DNA of 64,000 nt. It comes from Adiantum capillus-veneris (Eukaryota > Streptophyta > Polypodiopsida > Polypodiales > Pteridaceae). Within the stretch, counting starts at the first letter, position 1. Each line of letters begins with the position of its first letter. Below are positions 38,200-49,439 of this stretch, piece by piece. The stretch lies in NCBI GenBank assembly GCA_014529385.2, contig CM043967.1, positions 7,842,501 to 7,906,500 on the forward strand. Direction: 5' to 3'. The notes under the pieces were generated by a model. That model did not search any database. It was not told where the DNA came from and worked only from the letters and a program-made list of their open reading frames with translations. Position numbers and translations under genes: made by a program.

Positions 38200-39705
38200 C
38201 AACGGAATAATTTTCTCTGACCATTTCGGTACCATCTCTATATTAAACAGGTATGCGTCTGGGAGATCATCATCTACTCCAGTAGCTTTTTTGCCATGTA
38301 GTAATCGAGAAAGGTGGTCTGCTCTTTGATGAGTTTTTCCTTTCTTAGCTACTACCGTAAAATCAAATTCTAGCAACACAATGAACCATCTTACAATTCG
38401 TTCCGTGTTACAAGGTTTGTTTACTAAGTACTAGAGTGCCTGATGATCCACAAAAAATGTGAATTTGTTCGCAAGTAAGTAATGCCAAAATTTCTTTACC
38501 GCATATATCATACCCAATCCTTCTCTTTCAATGGTGGTATAATTTTTCTCTGCACTGTTGAGTTGTCTACTAGCATAACTGATGGGAAAATCTGTATTAC
38601 CCTCCCCTGGTTGTGCTAATATACAGCCTATTGCAAATGCCGAAGCATCTACATGTACATGGAAGATCTTTGACCAATCTGGTGCTTTTAGAATTGGTGC
38701 AGATATCAGTGCATCTTTTAGTTTCTGGAATGACTCCTCACATTCGTTGGTCCATATGAAGATCGTGATTAGACTATACAAGGGTTTTGCTATTACAGCG
38801 TACATGTAGATAAAACGTCGGAAGTATCCACAATGTCCCATAAATGATTGTACCTCTCGTACAGTGTTTGGTCTCGGCAATTCTATGATCACCTTTACCT
38901 TGTCTTCATCAGTGGTAATTCCATTAGCCGATACTATGTGGCCTAAGATTTTACCTTGTCGTACCATGAATACACATTTTTCTGGGTTGAGGCAAATCCT
39001 ATATGTTCTGTATTTTTTGAATACCTTTCTAAGATGATCTATATGGTCTTCTCTCAATAGAGAATAGACACACAAGTCATCCATGTCAATATCCAAGAAT
39101 ATTCGCAAGTATTCTTTAAAAGCATGTGTCATTAATCTCTGAAATGTGGCTGGAGCATTGGTCAAGCCAAATGGCATTACCCTAAACGCATATATGCCCC
39201 ATTCTGTTGCAAATGCTGTTTTGTATTGAAATTCTAGTTTGACTCCCAATTGGTTATAACCAGAGAATCCGTCCATAAAGCTATAGGCTTGCTTGCCTGC
39301 TACTCGTTCCAGGACGTGTTGTGTGATAGGAAGAGGATAGTTGTCCCTTATTGTTGCTGCGTTTACCTTCTTGAGATTCACACACACTCGTAATTTCCGA
39401 TTTGTCTTAGGTACCACCACTATCGGCGACACCCAGTCCGTGTGCTCTATCTCATAAATAAATTCAGCCTCCATAAGTTTGTCTATCTCTTCCTTTATCC
39501 TTTTGGCAAATGTCTCATTGTACGTGTATGGACGTTGTTTGCTTGGATTTGCATCAGACTTCAGAGGGATTGAATGTTCACAAGTGTGAGGGTCCATCCC
39601 CTTCAGATCTTTGTACGACCAGGCAAATACATCACGAAATTCCTTAAGCGTTTTGATCAGTAAGTCCTTTTCTTCCCGGCTTAGTCTGTGGCAATGTAAG
39701 CACAT
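38200..39705 (-). CDS. E3 reverse transcriptase and RNase H
   Basis: Long ORF 39705-38431. RT shows HTDWVSPIVVVPKTNRKLRVCVN, YPLPITQHVLERVAG, SFMDGFSGYNQ and VMPFGLTNAPATFQRLM. The catalytic box reads DIDMDD where active Ty3 RTs have Y-x-DD, so the Tyr is replaced by Asp. The connection part (GHIVSANGITTDEDKV) and RNase H (FHVHVDASAFAIGCIL, YTTIEREGLGMIYAVKKF, FFVDHQAL) follow. A TAG after HQAL (near 38,430) separates a last RNase H stretch that resumes at 38379. Closest relatives by pattern are non-chromoviral plant Ty3 elements. Confidence 0.9.
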
Positions 39706-40813
39706 CGAGGACTTTCTCTCGGCTCTGCTAAGTCTATTTTCTTGGCGTTCTCTGGCCCACCGTAGGACTCGTTTGATTTAGGCTCTCTCATTGGTTGTTG
39801 AACCACCAATTTTCTTTCCTGAATGGTGTACTTACAATAGTGAGGAGATACATCTATCTTTTTAATCCCATCACTAGCGTTCGTTCCATAGCTACTTTCC
39901 ATTTCAGTTGTCCATACATTTTTCAATTTTTGTTTCAAATCATTGTATCTCTTTTTTCGCTCAACTTTCGTTATAATTGGATGGCCAGAAACATCCAATT
40001 TTTCTGTTGCAACCCTTTTTTTTGCTATGTTGTTTTTCTTAGGTTTCAATAGTCTGGACTTAAAACCTGAGTCTTCAGAAACCTTAAGAAATCTTCCTAA
40101 CACTTTGTCCTTAGCACAATCAACAGCATGAATGTTCATAAGGAAATGTGTCTTACCCCTGAACTCCGGCATAGGTCTCAGCCTAGTTGGTAGATTGTTA
40201 TGGTGTCGCTACTCTTGTATCTTTTTTGGCGTCTCTCACTTTGGTTTGGGAAATTGTAGAAGACGTCATTGTCTTGATCTTGATGGTTGTCTTCCTCCAT
40301 ATTTTCTGACTTCTCGTCATCCGCATTATCTTTGTTTTCACATTGATCAGAAGAATCATAAAATTCTTCTCCCTCCTGCTCAATTTCTTTAGTGGGGATG
40401 TCCACATAGCCCACTATCTTAATCTCAAGTTTCGTTTCCGTTTTATTGATCCTCGTATTCTCAGTATCTCCATCGTTCTCGTCTTTCTCCACAATTTTGC
40501 TCAACATGTAGTATGGTATGATATCGTAGCCATTCTCGTCACAAAATTTGGTGGGAGTGACTTCATTGACGCATACATCCAATGTAGCCAAAATTTGAGA
40601 CCATTCTAGGGGTTCGAGCTTCTCTTCAGGAAAGGGTTCTCGTATATAGGCATCGTCTTCCAAGACCCTCTCTAGTGTCCTTTCATTGTGGTCAAATTCA
40701 CTACATTGAGATGCTTCGCACATCCATATCTCCTTTTTCTTACAGAGCCACGCTGGGACTTCTGATCCACTATTAGAATTTGACTCAGCCACCATTAGTG
40801 GATCAGAAGTCAC
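39681..40813 (-). pseudogene. Protease-RT linker of E3 pol
   Basis: Two ORFs (40813-40178 and 40172-39681). Acidic, Asn/Asp-rich first half with IWMCEASQC and PFPEEKLEPLEWSQILATLDVC, also seen in E2 (WMCGASHC, LEWEHILATLDVC). Second half Lys-rich with SPHYCKYTIQERK. No enzymatic domain; it links protease 1 to RT. A foldback at its start (40757-40811) disturbs the frame. Confidence 0.65.
40757..40811. repeat. 16-bp inverted repeat (foldback) in E3
   Basis: Arms 40757-40772 and 40796-40811 (GACTTCTGATCCACTA and complement) with a 23-base loop. A second nested pair (GAATTTGACT.AGCC) surrounds it. E2 has no such structure at the matching place, so it probably arose by template switching within this copy. 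Confidence 0.8.
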
Positions 40814-40953
40814 ATATGGCTAAGTCAAATTCTTCCATAAGTGTTCTTGTGACATCATGGTAGCTATGATTTTTCATTTTACACGTGTAGTGGTTTCAGC
40901 ATGTCTTAGATACAAATAATCATACCCCCAGTCCTGCACCATCTTGAGTTGCC

Positions 40954-41562
40954 TCATGAACGGCCTACCAAGGATAATTTCATAATTGTTCTGCCGAAAT
41001 CCACTATGGAAAATGTATGTTCGTACTCTATGCCACATGAAGATACCACAATTGCCTCAAGCAATCCTATAGGCCATTCTATGTGCCCATCCGCTAGTTG
41101 CAATTTCATTCTAGTTGTTTGTATTGCTGGTTTTCCCCATTTTTCCCATAGCATTTTGGTCGCAATGGAAATGCCAGCTCCGCTATCAAGTATGGCCTTA
41201 GTCTCTATGCCGTTATACTCAACTGGTAGAGTAGTGTTGCCGTCTTCACCATCACAATACTCTCCGACCTTGTTGAGTGGCATTGGTCTAGTGTTGACTT
41301 TCTTCAGTTCCGTGTCATTAAGCTCAGTTTCAAAGAACTAAAGAGGCGTCCTTATACCAAATTTTTCAAGACATTTGCCCACTTTCGTCCACATGCTTGG
41401 CCTAATTTTTAACAATTCTGCCAATGTGATTGTACACTTGACCGGAGTGGTCAACAAGTCTGTCGAGATTTTAGTGTCCAATTGATTTGACCCTCCTATT
41501 CTTTGAGAAGGTACTCTTCGAATTTCTGACCTTGTCTCGTAGTCTCCCATGTATTGCGGCAA
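40954..41562 (-). pseudogene. E3 protease 1
   Basis: The 41283-40954 ORF has AILDSGAGISIATKMLWEKWGKP, KLQLADGHIEWPIGLLE and VVSSCGIEYEHTFSIVDF, matching E2 protease 1 closely. The upstream ORF (41562-41338) has MWTKVGKCLEKFGI, the pre-protease linker. A frame break near 40,995 precedes the ILGRPF-type end. Standard retropepsin position between Gag and RT. Confidence 0.85.
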
Positions 41563-41640
41563 AGTTCTGAGTGATGCTGGTATGCTATCTTTGGATGCGA
41601 CTGAACCATTATCCCCTTGAAATAACTTAGCGTCTAAATC

Positions 41641-42261
41641 CTATGGAGGCTTATTCAAATTCAACTCCGAGAAAGGCGCTGACTCGACTGTTTTTGTCTC
41701 ATATTTTTCTTGAGCTTTTCTCACCGTTTCCCATAGCTCTTCAGGCCAATTTTCTTCCACAATAGGTGTATATGGTGGATATTCTTTCAGTGATTCATCA
41801 GTGCTATTAGGCACGATTCTTGCATCCTCTACATCAGGCAAGGATTTAACGTTTTCTATCTTGTCAAGTACCCTTTGTTCAGTTTTGAGAGGTGTTTCAT
41901 TGTTTGGGGGTTTGATTATTCTATCTCCCACTTCCATAGGTGGAGGCTCTAGTAAAACTTGTGCAGTTTCAATCAGCTGCTTGCACATCTCTAGTCTCTG
42001 TTTTTCTATCTCTGGATATGGATATGTCATCCACCTTTGCTCTAGAGTCTGTCTGTTCTTCAATCTTGCTTCATATGCTTGCAAGATTGCATCTAAGGTT
42101 TCATTGACCTTATCTACTAATACATACCCTCTTGAGCTTGCGCTTCTTGGTCCCTCTGTTGATTTTAGAGAGTCAGACTCTCTTTGTTGTTTAAGTTGCT
42201 CTCGAGCCATTGTTAGCTCAGCTTCTACAGCTTTCTGTTTTCGCTCACGTCTAGCTTTCAT
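41641..42261 (-). CDS. E3 coiled-coil segment between Gag and protease
   Basis: 206-codon ORF. Charged helix (MKARRERKQKAVEAELTMAR, residues 1-20), then LDAILQAYEARLKNRQTLEQRWMTYP and EIEKQRLEMCKQLIE, the same landmarks as in E2 (23950-23333). Pro-rich C-terminal half. A constant, family-specific spacer; probably the C-terminal end of Gag or an adaptor. Intact in frame in both copies, unlike neighbouring parts. Confidence 0.65.
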   Translation of the reverse strand: MKARRERKQKAVEAELTMAREQLKQQRESDSLKSTEGPRSASSRGYVLVDKVNETLDAILQAYEARLKNRQTLEQRWMTYPYPEIEKQRLEMCKQLIETAQVLLEPPPMEVGDRIIKPPNNETPLKTEQRVLDKIENVKSLPDVEDARIVPNSTDESLKEYPPYTPIVEENWPEELWETVRKAQEKYETKTVESAPFSELNLNKPP

Positions 42262-42270
42262 TTTTGCTCT

Positions 42271-44605
42271 TCATACTTTCCATGGATTATCACGAGTGAC
42301 GCTAGACTTGTCAATCTTGATTTCTTCTTGTTTTTCATCGTTACTCTTGGGCTGATTGTCATTTTTCCTTGTTTGGGCTCTCGTCAAGACCTTAACAGGA
42401 ATCGGAGTTTCGTTTTCTGACCCTCCACTGGAAGGCAGTGCTCCCAGCATATTCAAAGTATTTTTTGCTCCTTTGCTTAGGTTCTTAGGGCAATCAGGGA
42501 TCAAGTGAGTAATTCCACACTCGGTGCAATATGCGTTGACCCTATTGATTTCATCATGAGGATAGTCCCTCAGCCAATGGTCTCCACCACACTTGTAGCA
42601 TGGTCCCTTAGGCTATTGAGGTGCTCCTTGAGATCCTCTTTGTTGGTGTGCAAACCTCTGCCCACTCATGCTCCATGGTTATGGTGTGGAGGGTTCTTCC
42701 GGTGGATAATAGACAAGTTTGCCGCATATCCATTGGGCTCGTCGTAGTATGCATGCATAGGCACCAAAGCCTTCTCATCCGATTCCATTACTGTTGGTGT
42801 GTATCTTATGCCGACTGGTCGTAATCCTGGTAGGGGTGGTTGTTGTCCCAACATTGGTTGTGGTCTTTCTACACCTACAGGTCCTGGTAGGTTGCCTGTT
42901 TGATATCTAGGCATCGATGGGACTTGAGGGGATGTTGCCTGAGCTTGCGGAGCATATGGTCGTTCTCTCACATATCTCTTGTTATAATAACAATCCTCCG
43001 TCCCATGGTTTGTCCATTTTTGTTCAATCGCTGACCATTTTGGCTGTTTAGCTTGTGGTTTGGAATACAAGTTAATCTTTTTAAGCACTTCCTCTACAAG
43101 CTGCTCTTGGCTCACAGCTACTTCTCCTTTCGGTGTTGTCTTAGCAGACTTGCTTCCGCTTTGTTGCGAGGAGGAATCATCATTAAGATCCTTGAACTCA
43201 CCCTCTTTGTAGACCGCACAATTGTCCACAAGGTATAGAGCCTCCTTGGTTAACTCATTCAACGTCATGCTCCTTTTCATATGTAAGTCCTTCTGGAGAT
43301 CTGCATTCCTTAGTCCTTGGATAAATATAAGCATAAGTCTAGACTGAGTTGGCAGTTCTTCCACGGGGCCATGCCTGCAATGATGGCTGAGTAGCTGGTT
43401 GGTTCTGGTAGTTGAACGTCGGTTGTCGGGTAGAATGTGAGGTAGCGTCATACTCTTCTGAAAAGGGATTTGTCGACTTGCTAGGGGTGTAGGTGGCTCT
43501 TGGTACTTCGTCGGGGGCATAGGTTGATTCTCCCAGAACTATTGCCTTTTCAACCTCCTCTGGGAGAATACGTTTGTATTCTCGCCCATACCTGTCAACA
43601 AAAACAATATCCTTCCCCATAGCAGTTTCATAAGAGAATAAGTAAAGACCTACAATGATGGCTGAGTAGTTGGTTGGTTCTGGTAGTTGAACGTCGGTTG
43701 TCGGGTAGAATGTGAGGTAGCGTCATACTCTTCTGAAAAGGGATTTGTCGACTTGCTAGGGGTGTAGGTGGCTCTTGGTACTTCGTCGGGGGCATAGGTT
43801 GATTCTCCCGAAACTATTGCCTTTTCAACCTCCTCTGGGAGAATACGTTTGTATTCTCGCCCATACCTGTCAACAAAAACAATATCCTTCCCCATAGCAG
43901 TTTCATAAGAGAATAAGTAAAGAACCTTGTCTTTGCTTAATTCATTTGGGTAGGGTTCCTTGCATCGAAAGTAAGAGACTATTCCCTCGCTTTCGTGCTT
44001 GTAAATCCCCACATTCTCATTATAGGTTGGGACCCTGGTTGTTTTCTGATCATACATAAAAAGCGCTCCAGGTCGATCAATGTTAGGAGGCGGTTCTTGG
44101 GTTTCTGAAACCATTTTCTCTTTTGCCACGTTATCTCCATATTTGTTGTAATCCTCAGGGTTACTAACTATCAGATAGTGGTTCCCCTTTTCGTCTCGGA
44201 ATCTGTCTCCATCATCATAGACTCGAATTATCTCCAGTCTCTGAGCCGGTCTTTCTTCAATACAAATACACTTGCGTCCTCGATAGTCAGAATAAACTAA
44301 GGCTCCCCTCAAGTTTGTTCCTTCTAAGAAGATTATAGTGAACTTGGTTTTGTTTAAAGGATGTAGGGAGGTGCTTCCCCCTGGCATTGGTCCTTCACCG
44401 TTGAAACCTCCTGGGGGGGCTGTTGACTCCCCATCATGAAGAAGGACTTCTCCGACGAAGTGTCAGTGTCACTACCCTCTTCAATGATCGGTGCTAATGG
44501 GTCTAGTCTTGTCTGAGTTACACTCTCTTCGATGGACGTGGTGCTTACTTGACTTTTGACACTTTTAGCTCCTGACTTAACAAAGGCTCCCGACCTTAAA
44601 TACAT
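42271..44605 (-). pseudogene. gag: E3 gag, broken
   Basis: Starts MYLRSG at 44605, like E2. Pieces: 44605-44354; 44387-43650 (LEGTNLRGALVYSDYRGRK, YTPSKSTNPFS); 43620-43339, a duplicate of part of the previous piece; 43520-42666 (LMLIFIQGLRNADLQKDLHMKRSMTL, then a Pro-rich part); 42504-42271 (second zinc knuckle ending HLIPDCPKN, then helix). About 700 bases present in E2 between QPSLQAW and the GLRNADLQ core are deleted here. The first zinc knuckle has its last Cys changed to Tyr. Multiple frameshifts. Confidence 0.8.
43378..43927. repeat. 275-bp direct tandem duplication in E3 gag
   Basis: 43378-43652 and 43653-43927 are nearly identical (both begin CAATGATGGCTGAGTAG). The length is not a multiple of three, so it shifts the gag frame. 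Confidence 0.9.
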
Positions 44606-46242
44606 AAGAATGAAAGCTGGGTTGCAAACTTAAAGGTTACCTGGACTCCTTCTTCCTGTGTGGCTCTGTGATGATCTCCTTCTGGGATCTACACAAGTAT
44701 GGTTAGTCTGTTCACAAGGGTTTTCCTTGAACCACGAAAAATCTTTCAAGTATGTACAACAACCACTTAGTCAGTCTTCTGGTGGTCCAATTTCAAATAT
44801 GAAATGATGGCTAGGATCTATGTGGAGAGTATGTCCTAGCAGTATTGTCACAACTTGCAAAATATGTCTGAATCACTACTTTCCTAGTCTATCGCGATAG
44901 ACTGACAACTTGCTCAGCATAAGTCAATTTAAAATTGTGACTTCACCCTTGAGTTCCTTTTACCCTCTATAGCCTATCCCTCAAGTTTTATGAAGTTTGG
45001 ACACTTGGTTTGGGTTTTGGTCCCATTTTAGTATTTTGGTCAAAGCCCGATTCTCTATTTGGGCCTTAAATTGACTTTCAGTGATCTAAATGCCTTGAAA
45101 TTTGGTGTGTGTGCTGTATAGGCTCTGCTTAAGCTCTCCCTAGGGGAAATTTGGAAGATAAGGTCCTCAGTAGTAGTTTCCCTAGTCTATCGTGATAGAC
45201 TCGGCATGTTCTCCACTGCTGGCACTTTTCTCAAGTTATCTCCATAGCTGGTTCACCCTCTCCCTGTGTAGTGCATTGTCAAATTTTTGCATTGTTTGGA
45301 CATTTGGTCAAAGCCTCCTTGCCCTTGTCTCTGAATTCAGACTCTAAACCACCAATTTTGAAGTTTTGTGGTCAAGATGGTGTTCAGTTTCACTCAATTT
45401 TTGTGAGTACCCTTGTATTGATGTGTTAAACTTGTGGTATAAAGGTTTTTTCCTGTTGTTAGTCAATCACCAACTTCATCAGTCTATCGTGATAGACTCG
45501 GCAGAGAGCAATTGGGATTTGATTTTTTGTCTGTTTTTGGACAGTTGTGTTCTCTGTACCCATATAAGTCTAACCCTCAAGTTTTATGAAGTTTGGACTT
45601 ATTTTGACCTTGGACTCAAGCACATCACAAATTTCACTTTTCTATGGCAATTCACAACTCAAATGCACTTAAAGTGATGCAAATTTGATGACATTTCATC
45701 TTAAGCTTGTGAACATCAGTCGTACCACATGACACAGTCAGTTTACCCTAGGCTAATGGTGATATCTCTTCTTGGCCTCTTTAGGTTCACTTAGAGTTTT
45801 CTTATGACAATCACCCATTTCTTTTTGTTGGTTTTGGTCGCAATTTTTATGTTTTCTCAAGTGTTGGATCATAAATTCCAATGTCTACTCTTTTCACCCC
45901 CTTAAAGAGTATATGGTGTGGGTTTTTCTTTCAAGGCAAGCAAACAGCCTTATTGTTTCTTCTTTTTGTTTGTTTTGCGTTTTTACAACGTTTTTCTACT
46001 CTATTTCTACACAAGTATAACAAGCACTCAAAACCAAAAAACCATAACTCCACATTATCCTACTTAACTAAATCTAACTAGTCACAGACCCTCGGGCAGA
46101 CACAGGCTTCCTGGCTATCCGTTAGACCTCAGGATACTCTATCCTGGATCTTGTTCTAAAAGTTTAAGCTCTCTCTAGTCGAAACTAAAGTAAGCTAACC
46201 ATCACACGAGTGACGTAGATCTCCCTACTTAAGGTCTTGTGT
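44606..46242 (-). other. 5' leader of E3 between PBS and gag
   Basis: 1.6 kb without a convincing ORF. Holds three palindromes (44886-45498). Sequence between them is T-rich with repeated phrases such as CTCAAGTTTTATGAAGTTTGGAC (near 44,980 and 45,570), suggesting degenerate units of about 300-600 bases. Nothing else seen in 45499-46242. Confidence 0.5.
44886..45498. repeat. Palindrome array in E3 leader
   Basis: AGTCTATCGCGATAGACT at 44886-44903, and AGTCTATCGTGATAGACT at 45184-45201 and 45481-45498. Spacings are 298 and 297 bases. The variants differ by one CpG-to-TpG change at the centre. Confidence 0.9.
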
Positions 46243-46260
46243 CCCCGGCAGTGGCGCCAA
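46243..46260 (-). other. E3 primer-binding site
   Basis: The minus strand reads TTGGCGCCACTGCCGGGG immediately after the LTR, the same class as E2. Confidence 0.85.
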
Positions 46261-47191
46261 TGTTTTAGGGAAAAACTACTCCCCTGTTCATGCTCATAAG
46301 CACGACACAGACAACATACTTATCATCCGATGACACGACTAACCCGTAGGTGCACGGAGGCAATCTCGTTAGCTTGTCAGGCTGAGACCAATCTACACAT
46401 ACACACTTCTATGATGCATCAATCACTAACCCTTGTAGAATGCAACCCACTCTATCCCTAAACGCTCACAACACCGTTTACACCTCAAATGAACTCGGAA
46501 TCACATCAAACTTACTAGGCACCATCATCTCAATAGGATATACTTACCTATAAGTCTAATCTCACCAGATTTGAACCCTAGTTATCTCGAATACAGTCGC
46601 GATAGACTCACAGGTCATAATCCAAAAGTGTGTGAAACCTAAGTTTATGAGTATCTATGTGTAGCTAATCTCTTTCTCATTCCATAAAGCACTTGATTGT
46701 TGAAAACAGACACTGTTTGTGCTACTTACAAGCAAAACAAGCTCGAGGAAGGATCGATCGCGAACAACTTGAAAATGTGAATGCGTGGCGTGGGCGCGTA
46801 GCTCTCGGAGAGGCTACCGCGATGGTGTGGTCACGTCTTGAATCCGATGAGGGAGAAGCGTGTAGAAAAGAGGATAAGACACACACACTCTCTCTCTCTC
46901 TGTCTGTCTTAGACTCGTATGACACATGATTAATATTCAAATGTTTTTCTTTAAAAAATGGTTCTAAGGTGACTTTTATACTTTAGTTACCTTAGCTCAA
47001 AAATGTACATGGGGTTCTCTTCCTCATAATTACAAAGTGGGAACAAATCTGGGTTCTGACTGACTGATTAATCCTTACATAACCCAGACAAGTGGATCAA
47101 AATGATAAGACGTTTTTGAAATAAAAATGGGAATTTGATAGGCTTTACAAGGTGGGCTCATTACAACAGTTGGACAAGTTGGGCTCGAACA
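46261..47191 (-). repeat. 5' LTR of E3 (931 bp)
   Basis: On the minus strand it starts TGTTCGAGCC and ends CTAAAACA next to the PBS. The outer end is fixed by the following CTCAC, which matches the target-site copy beside the other E3 end (GTGAG at 32072). It includes a CT microsatellite (46888-46900) and a shortened palindrome (46595-46608). Confidence 0.85.
46973..46980 (-). promoter_or_regulatory. TATA box in E3 LTR
   Basis: TATAAAAG on the minus strand about 215 bases into the LTR, the expected U3 promoter position. Confidence 0.6.
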
Positions 47192-47663
47192 CTCACACAC
47201 ACTCTGATGGTGTGATGTGAAAAGTGCAAGAAGAGCTCTCTCTCCTTCTCCAAGCAAGTAGAGAGGTTGAGAGCCTACACCAACACTCTATGGAATGCAA
47301 ATGCAACCAAGAGCCATGCTTCAATGCTTAAGCTTGCCATCTTCTCCATCTTCATTACTATGCTATTATGTATGCTAGCAAGAAGAGTGATGATAAGTGA
47401 GGAACTAGTCCTTTCTCTTATGAAACGTTTCTTCTTCCTCTTGCCTACCCTAATTCCCTACTAGCTCTCTCCACCTTTGAGAAGGTGTTTGAGGTCTTGG
47501 GACTAAGGCTTGGGATAGTTAATGATTTCCACAAAGTTTCTGTTATGCTCGTGATGCATGAAGCTTTCCATCTTCATTGCATCACTTAGGTCACAAGGAG
47601 CACAAATATTGTATTGTAACAAGTCTCTCTTGATGGGAGAAACGATAGGCCAATTCTATTACG
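47192..47663 (+). repeat. 5' LTR of C1, right part
   Basis: Matches the last 700 bases of the LTR at 51569-53533 (GGAATGCAAATGCAACCAAGAG, GCTTCAATGCTTAAGCTTGCC) with some deletions. It ends TTCTATTACG (ATTACA in the other copy) just before the PBS. Split from the left part by E3. Confidence 0.85.
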
Positions 47664-47664
47664 T

Positions 47665-47676
47665 TGATATCAGAGC
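47665..47676 (+). other. C1 primer-binding site
   Basis: TGATATCAGAGC, one change from the iMet-type TGGTATCAGAGC seen in C2 at 53535. Confidence 0.8.
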
Positions 47677-48076
47677 ATTTGATTTCTCTTTTCTTGGTTA
47701 AGAAGAGAGGTCCTTAAGTAGCCTATGAATGGTTGATTTTGTTAACTATATTAGGGTAAGTGGGACTAAGATCTATTATCGGTTTTGTTGAGCCCACTAT
47801 GTGGGATATGGTGCATACCTCGGGAGCTTTGGACTTAATAATGGATTATTTTTAGACTTGCCTACGGCTTTACCGTTATTGAGCCATAAGAAGTACAAAA
47901 GGAGCTAGCCCTTGGAAACTCTGCAATATTCGACCCATTCCACTACTCTCTATAATTAACTATTTTGAGCCGTGGGTCTAGATACTAAGAGACAATTTTC
48001 AAAGTCTAAGAGGAGTGGCAACTAATGTTTTGGCAATTAAAAACATACACTAAGTACGTACACAGATTTTGTTAAC

Positions 48077-49400
48077 ATGGCTGCCAATAACCAAGAGAGT
48101 AGAATTAACATTGATAGCTTTGATTCTGCACATGAAGGTGCTAATGATGATGCTCCCATGTTTGTCAGTTATCTTGTTACTAGGTTGCAGCAAGCTATGG
48201 GCAACTCTGTTTTGGAAGCCAAAGTTACTCAACAACTTCACGCTTATGGGATTTTGCTTCCTCTCCAAGAGGAGAGAGAGAGAGCTTAGGAGGCCTCTTG
48301 AAGAGACCCCCAAAAGAAGACTCTCTTCCATATGAGAGGAGAAATCCAAAGAGCAAGAAAGCAATGAAACTTTAAGTTCCTCTAAAGATGTGGCTCCACG
48401 AAGATGGCGGTCTAGACAATCGCCAATACCTCCCAAGAGGAAAAGATCAACATACAATCCTTCTCCTCGTCACCCTAAAAGGGAAGAGAGGAAACAAAGG
48501 AAGAAAAGGGCAAGAAAGAGGTCACCCTTTTCTCCTTCTTCTTCACCTTCCTCCTATTCCGATGAAAGCTATGGCTATTCTCCTATAGAATACAAGAGAG
48601 GAGGGCATCACAAATCATACCCTGCATGGCGAAGGTCACAAAAGATAAAGAAGGTCAAAGAGGGAGGAAATAGTATCTCTTTTCTCACCTATGATGGCAC
48701 CTTTGGTGCTACCGACAAAGTGTTGGCCTTCATCCAGCAATTTGATGTGGCCTTTGGAGACGAGGGCTTCACAGAGTCCTCCAAGCTATGCCATGTAGCT
48801 ATGAACTTCCAAAAAATCGGCTCGTCAATGGTGGGCTAGCCTTTGTGGCAACGGCAAAGCCCCAAAGACATGGAAAACTCTACAAGTTTCCATCATGAAG
48901 CAATTCCTTGCAAGAGATGCAAAGGACAAAGTGCTTACCGAATGGCGCAACTTGAAGATTCTCTCTCATGAGTCTATCCACAAGTATGTAGACAAGCAAC
49001 AGTTTTGTGCGGTATTACCAGAAGAGGACCGAATACGTCAATTCTCAACAGACTGATTCTATCACCGAAGTAATCCATCACAGCATGGTTGCCTCACACA
49101 TCAATTTCCAACAAGGGGCTAGACGGAATGTCAAGCCCATGGAAAACAAAGACAAATATGATGAAAAGGGGAAACCCAATACTAAAAATTCTTCCCAAGG
49201 CACTTCCAACAACAACAAAAACAATAGGTCCAAGGAGAAGGGAGTTTACAAAGGCACAAACAAACTCTCTCTTGAAGAGCTTGAAGCTTTTTGCAATGAC
49301 CATAAGTGTTTTAAGTGTGGGGAGCAAGGACATGGTTATCATTCAAGATTGCCCCAAGAAGAATGTTCGCAATGAGACTCCTAGAGCTTCCACCATCAAA
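48077..49400 (+). pseudogene. gag: C1 gag, broken
   Basis: Start MAANNQESRIN at 48077, paralleled by MADNNQESRMN in C2. A helical N-terminus (LVTRLQQAMGNSVLEAKVTQQL), then a frame change into a strongly basic Ser/Arg-rich segment (PPKRKRSTYN, KKRARKRSPFSPSSSPSS; 48390-48600) that may act as a nuclear signal, then SFLTYDGTFGATDKVLAFIQQFDVAF. A stop near 48,838 precedes WKTLQVSIMKQFLA and DKVLTEW, the gag capsid core. The zinc knuckle CFKCGEQGHGYHS lies at about 49,308-49,346; a frameshift removes its last Cys. Confidence 0.75.
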
Positions 49401-49439
49401 GCTCCAAAAGAGGATGCTCATTGTAAAAGGTGCACCTCT

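Larger units (their letters stand above)
31510..47191 (-). mobile_element. E3: large Ty3/gypsy element of the E1/E2 type
   Basis: Minus-strand element with 5' LTR 46261-47191, PBS, leader palindromes, gag, coiled coil, protease 1, RT, RNase H, double zinc-domain integrase, protease 2 fused in frame, internal PPT, mini-exon, a second palindrome set and an ORF3 fragment. The ORF3 C-terminal domain, 3' PPT and part of the 3' LTR are missing, and the 3' LTR remainder is inverted. It inserted into the 5' LTR of C1 (target CTCAC). RT, RNase H and integrase need only a few repairs, making E3 the best source for the pol architecture. Confidence 0.85.

Noticed and set aside
41801-42355. 184-codon plus-strand ORF
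   Set aside because: Antisense shadow of the E3 coiled-coil segment.
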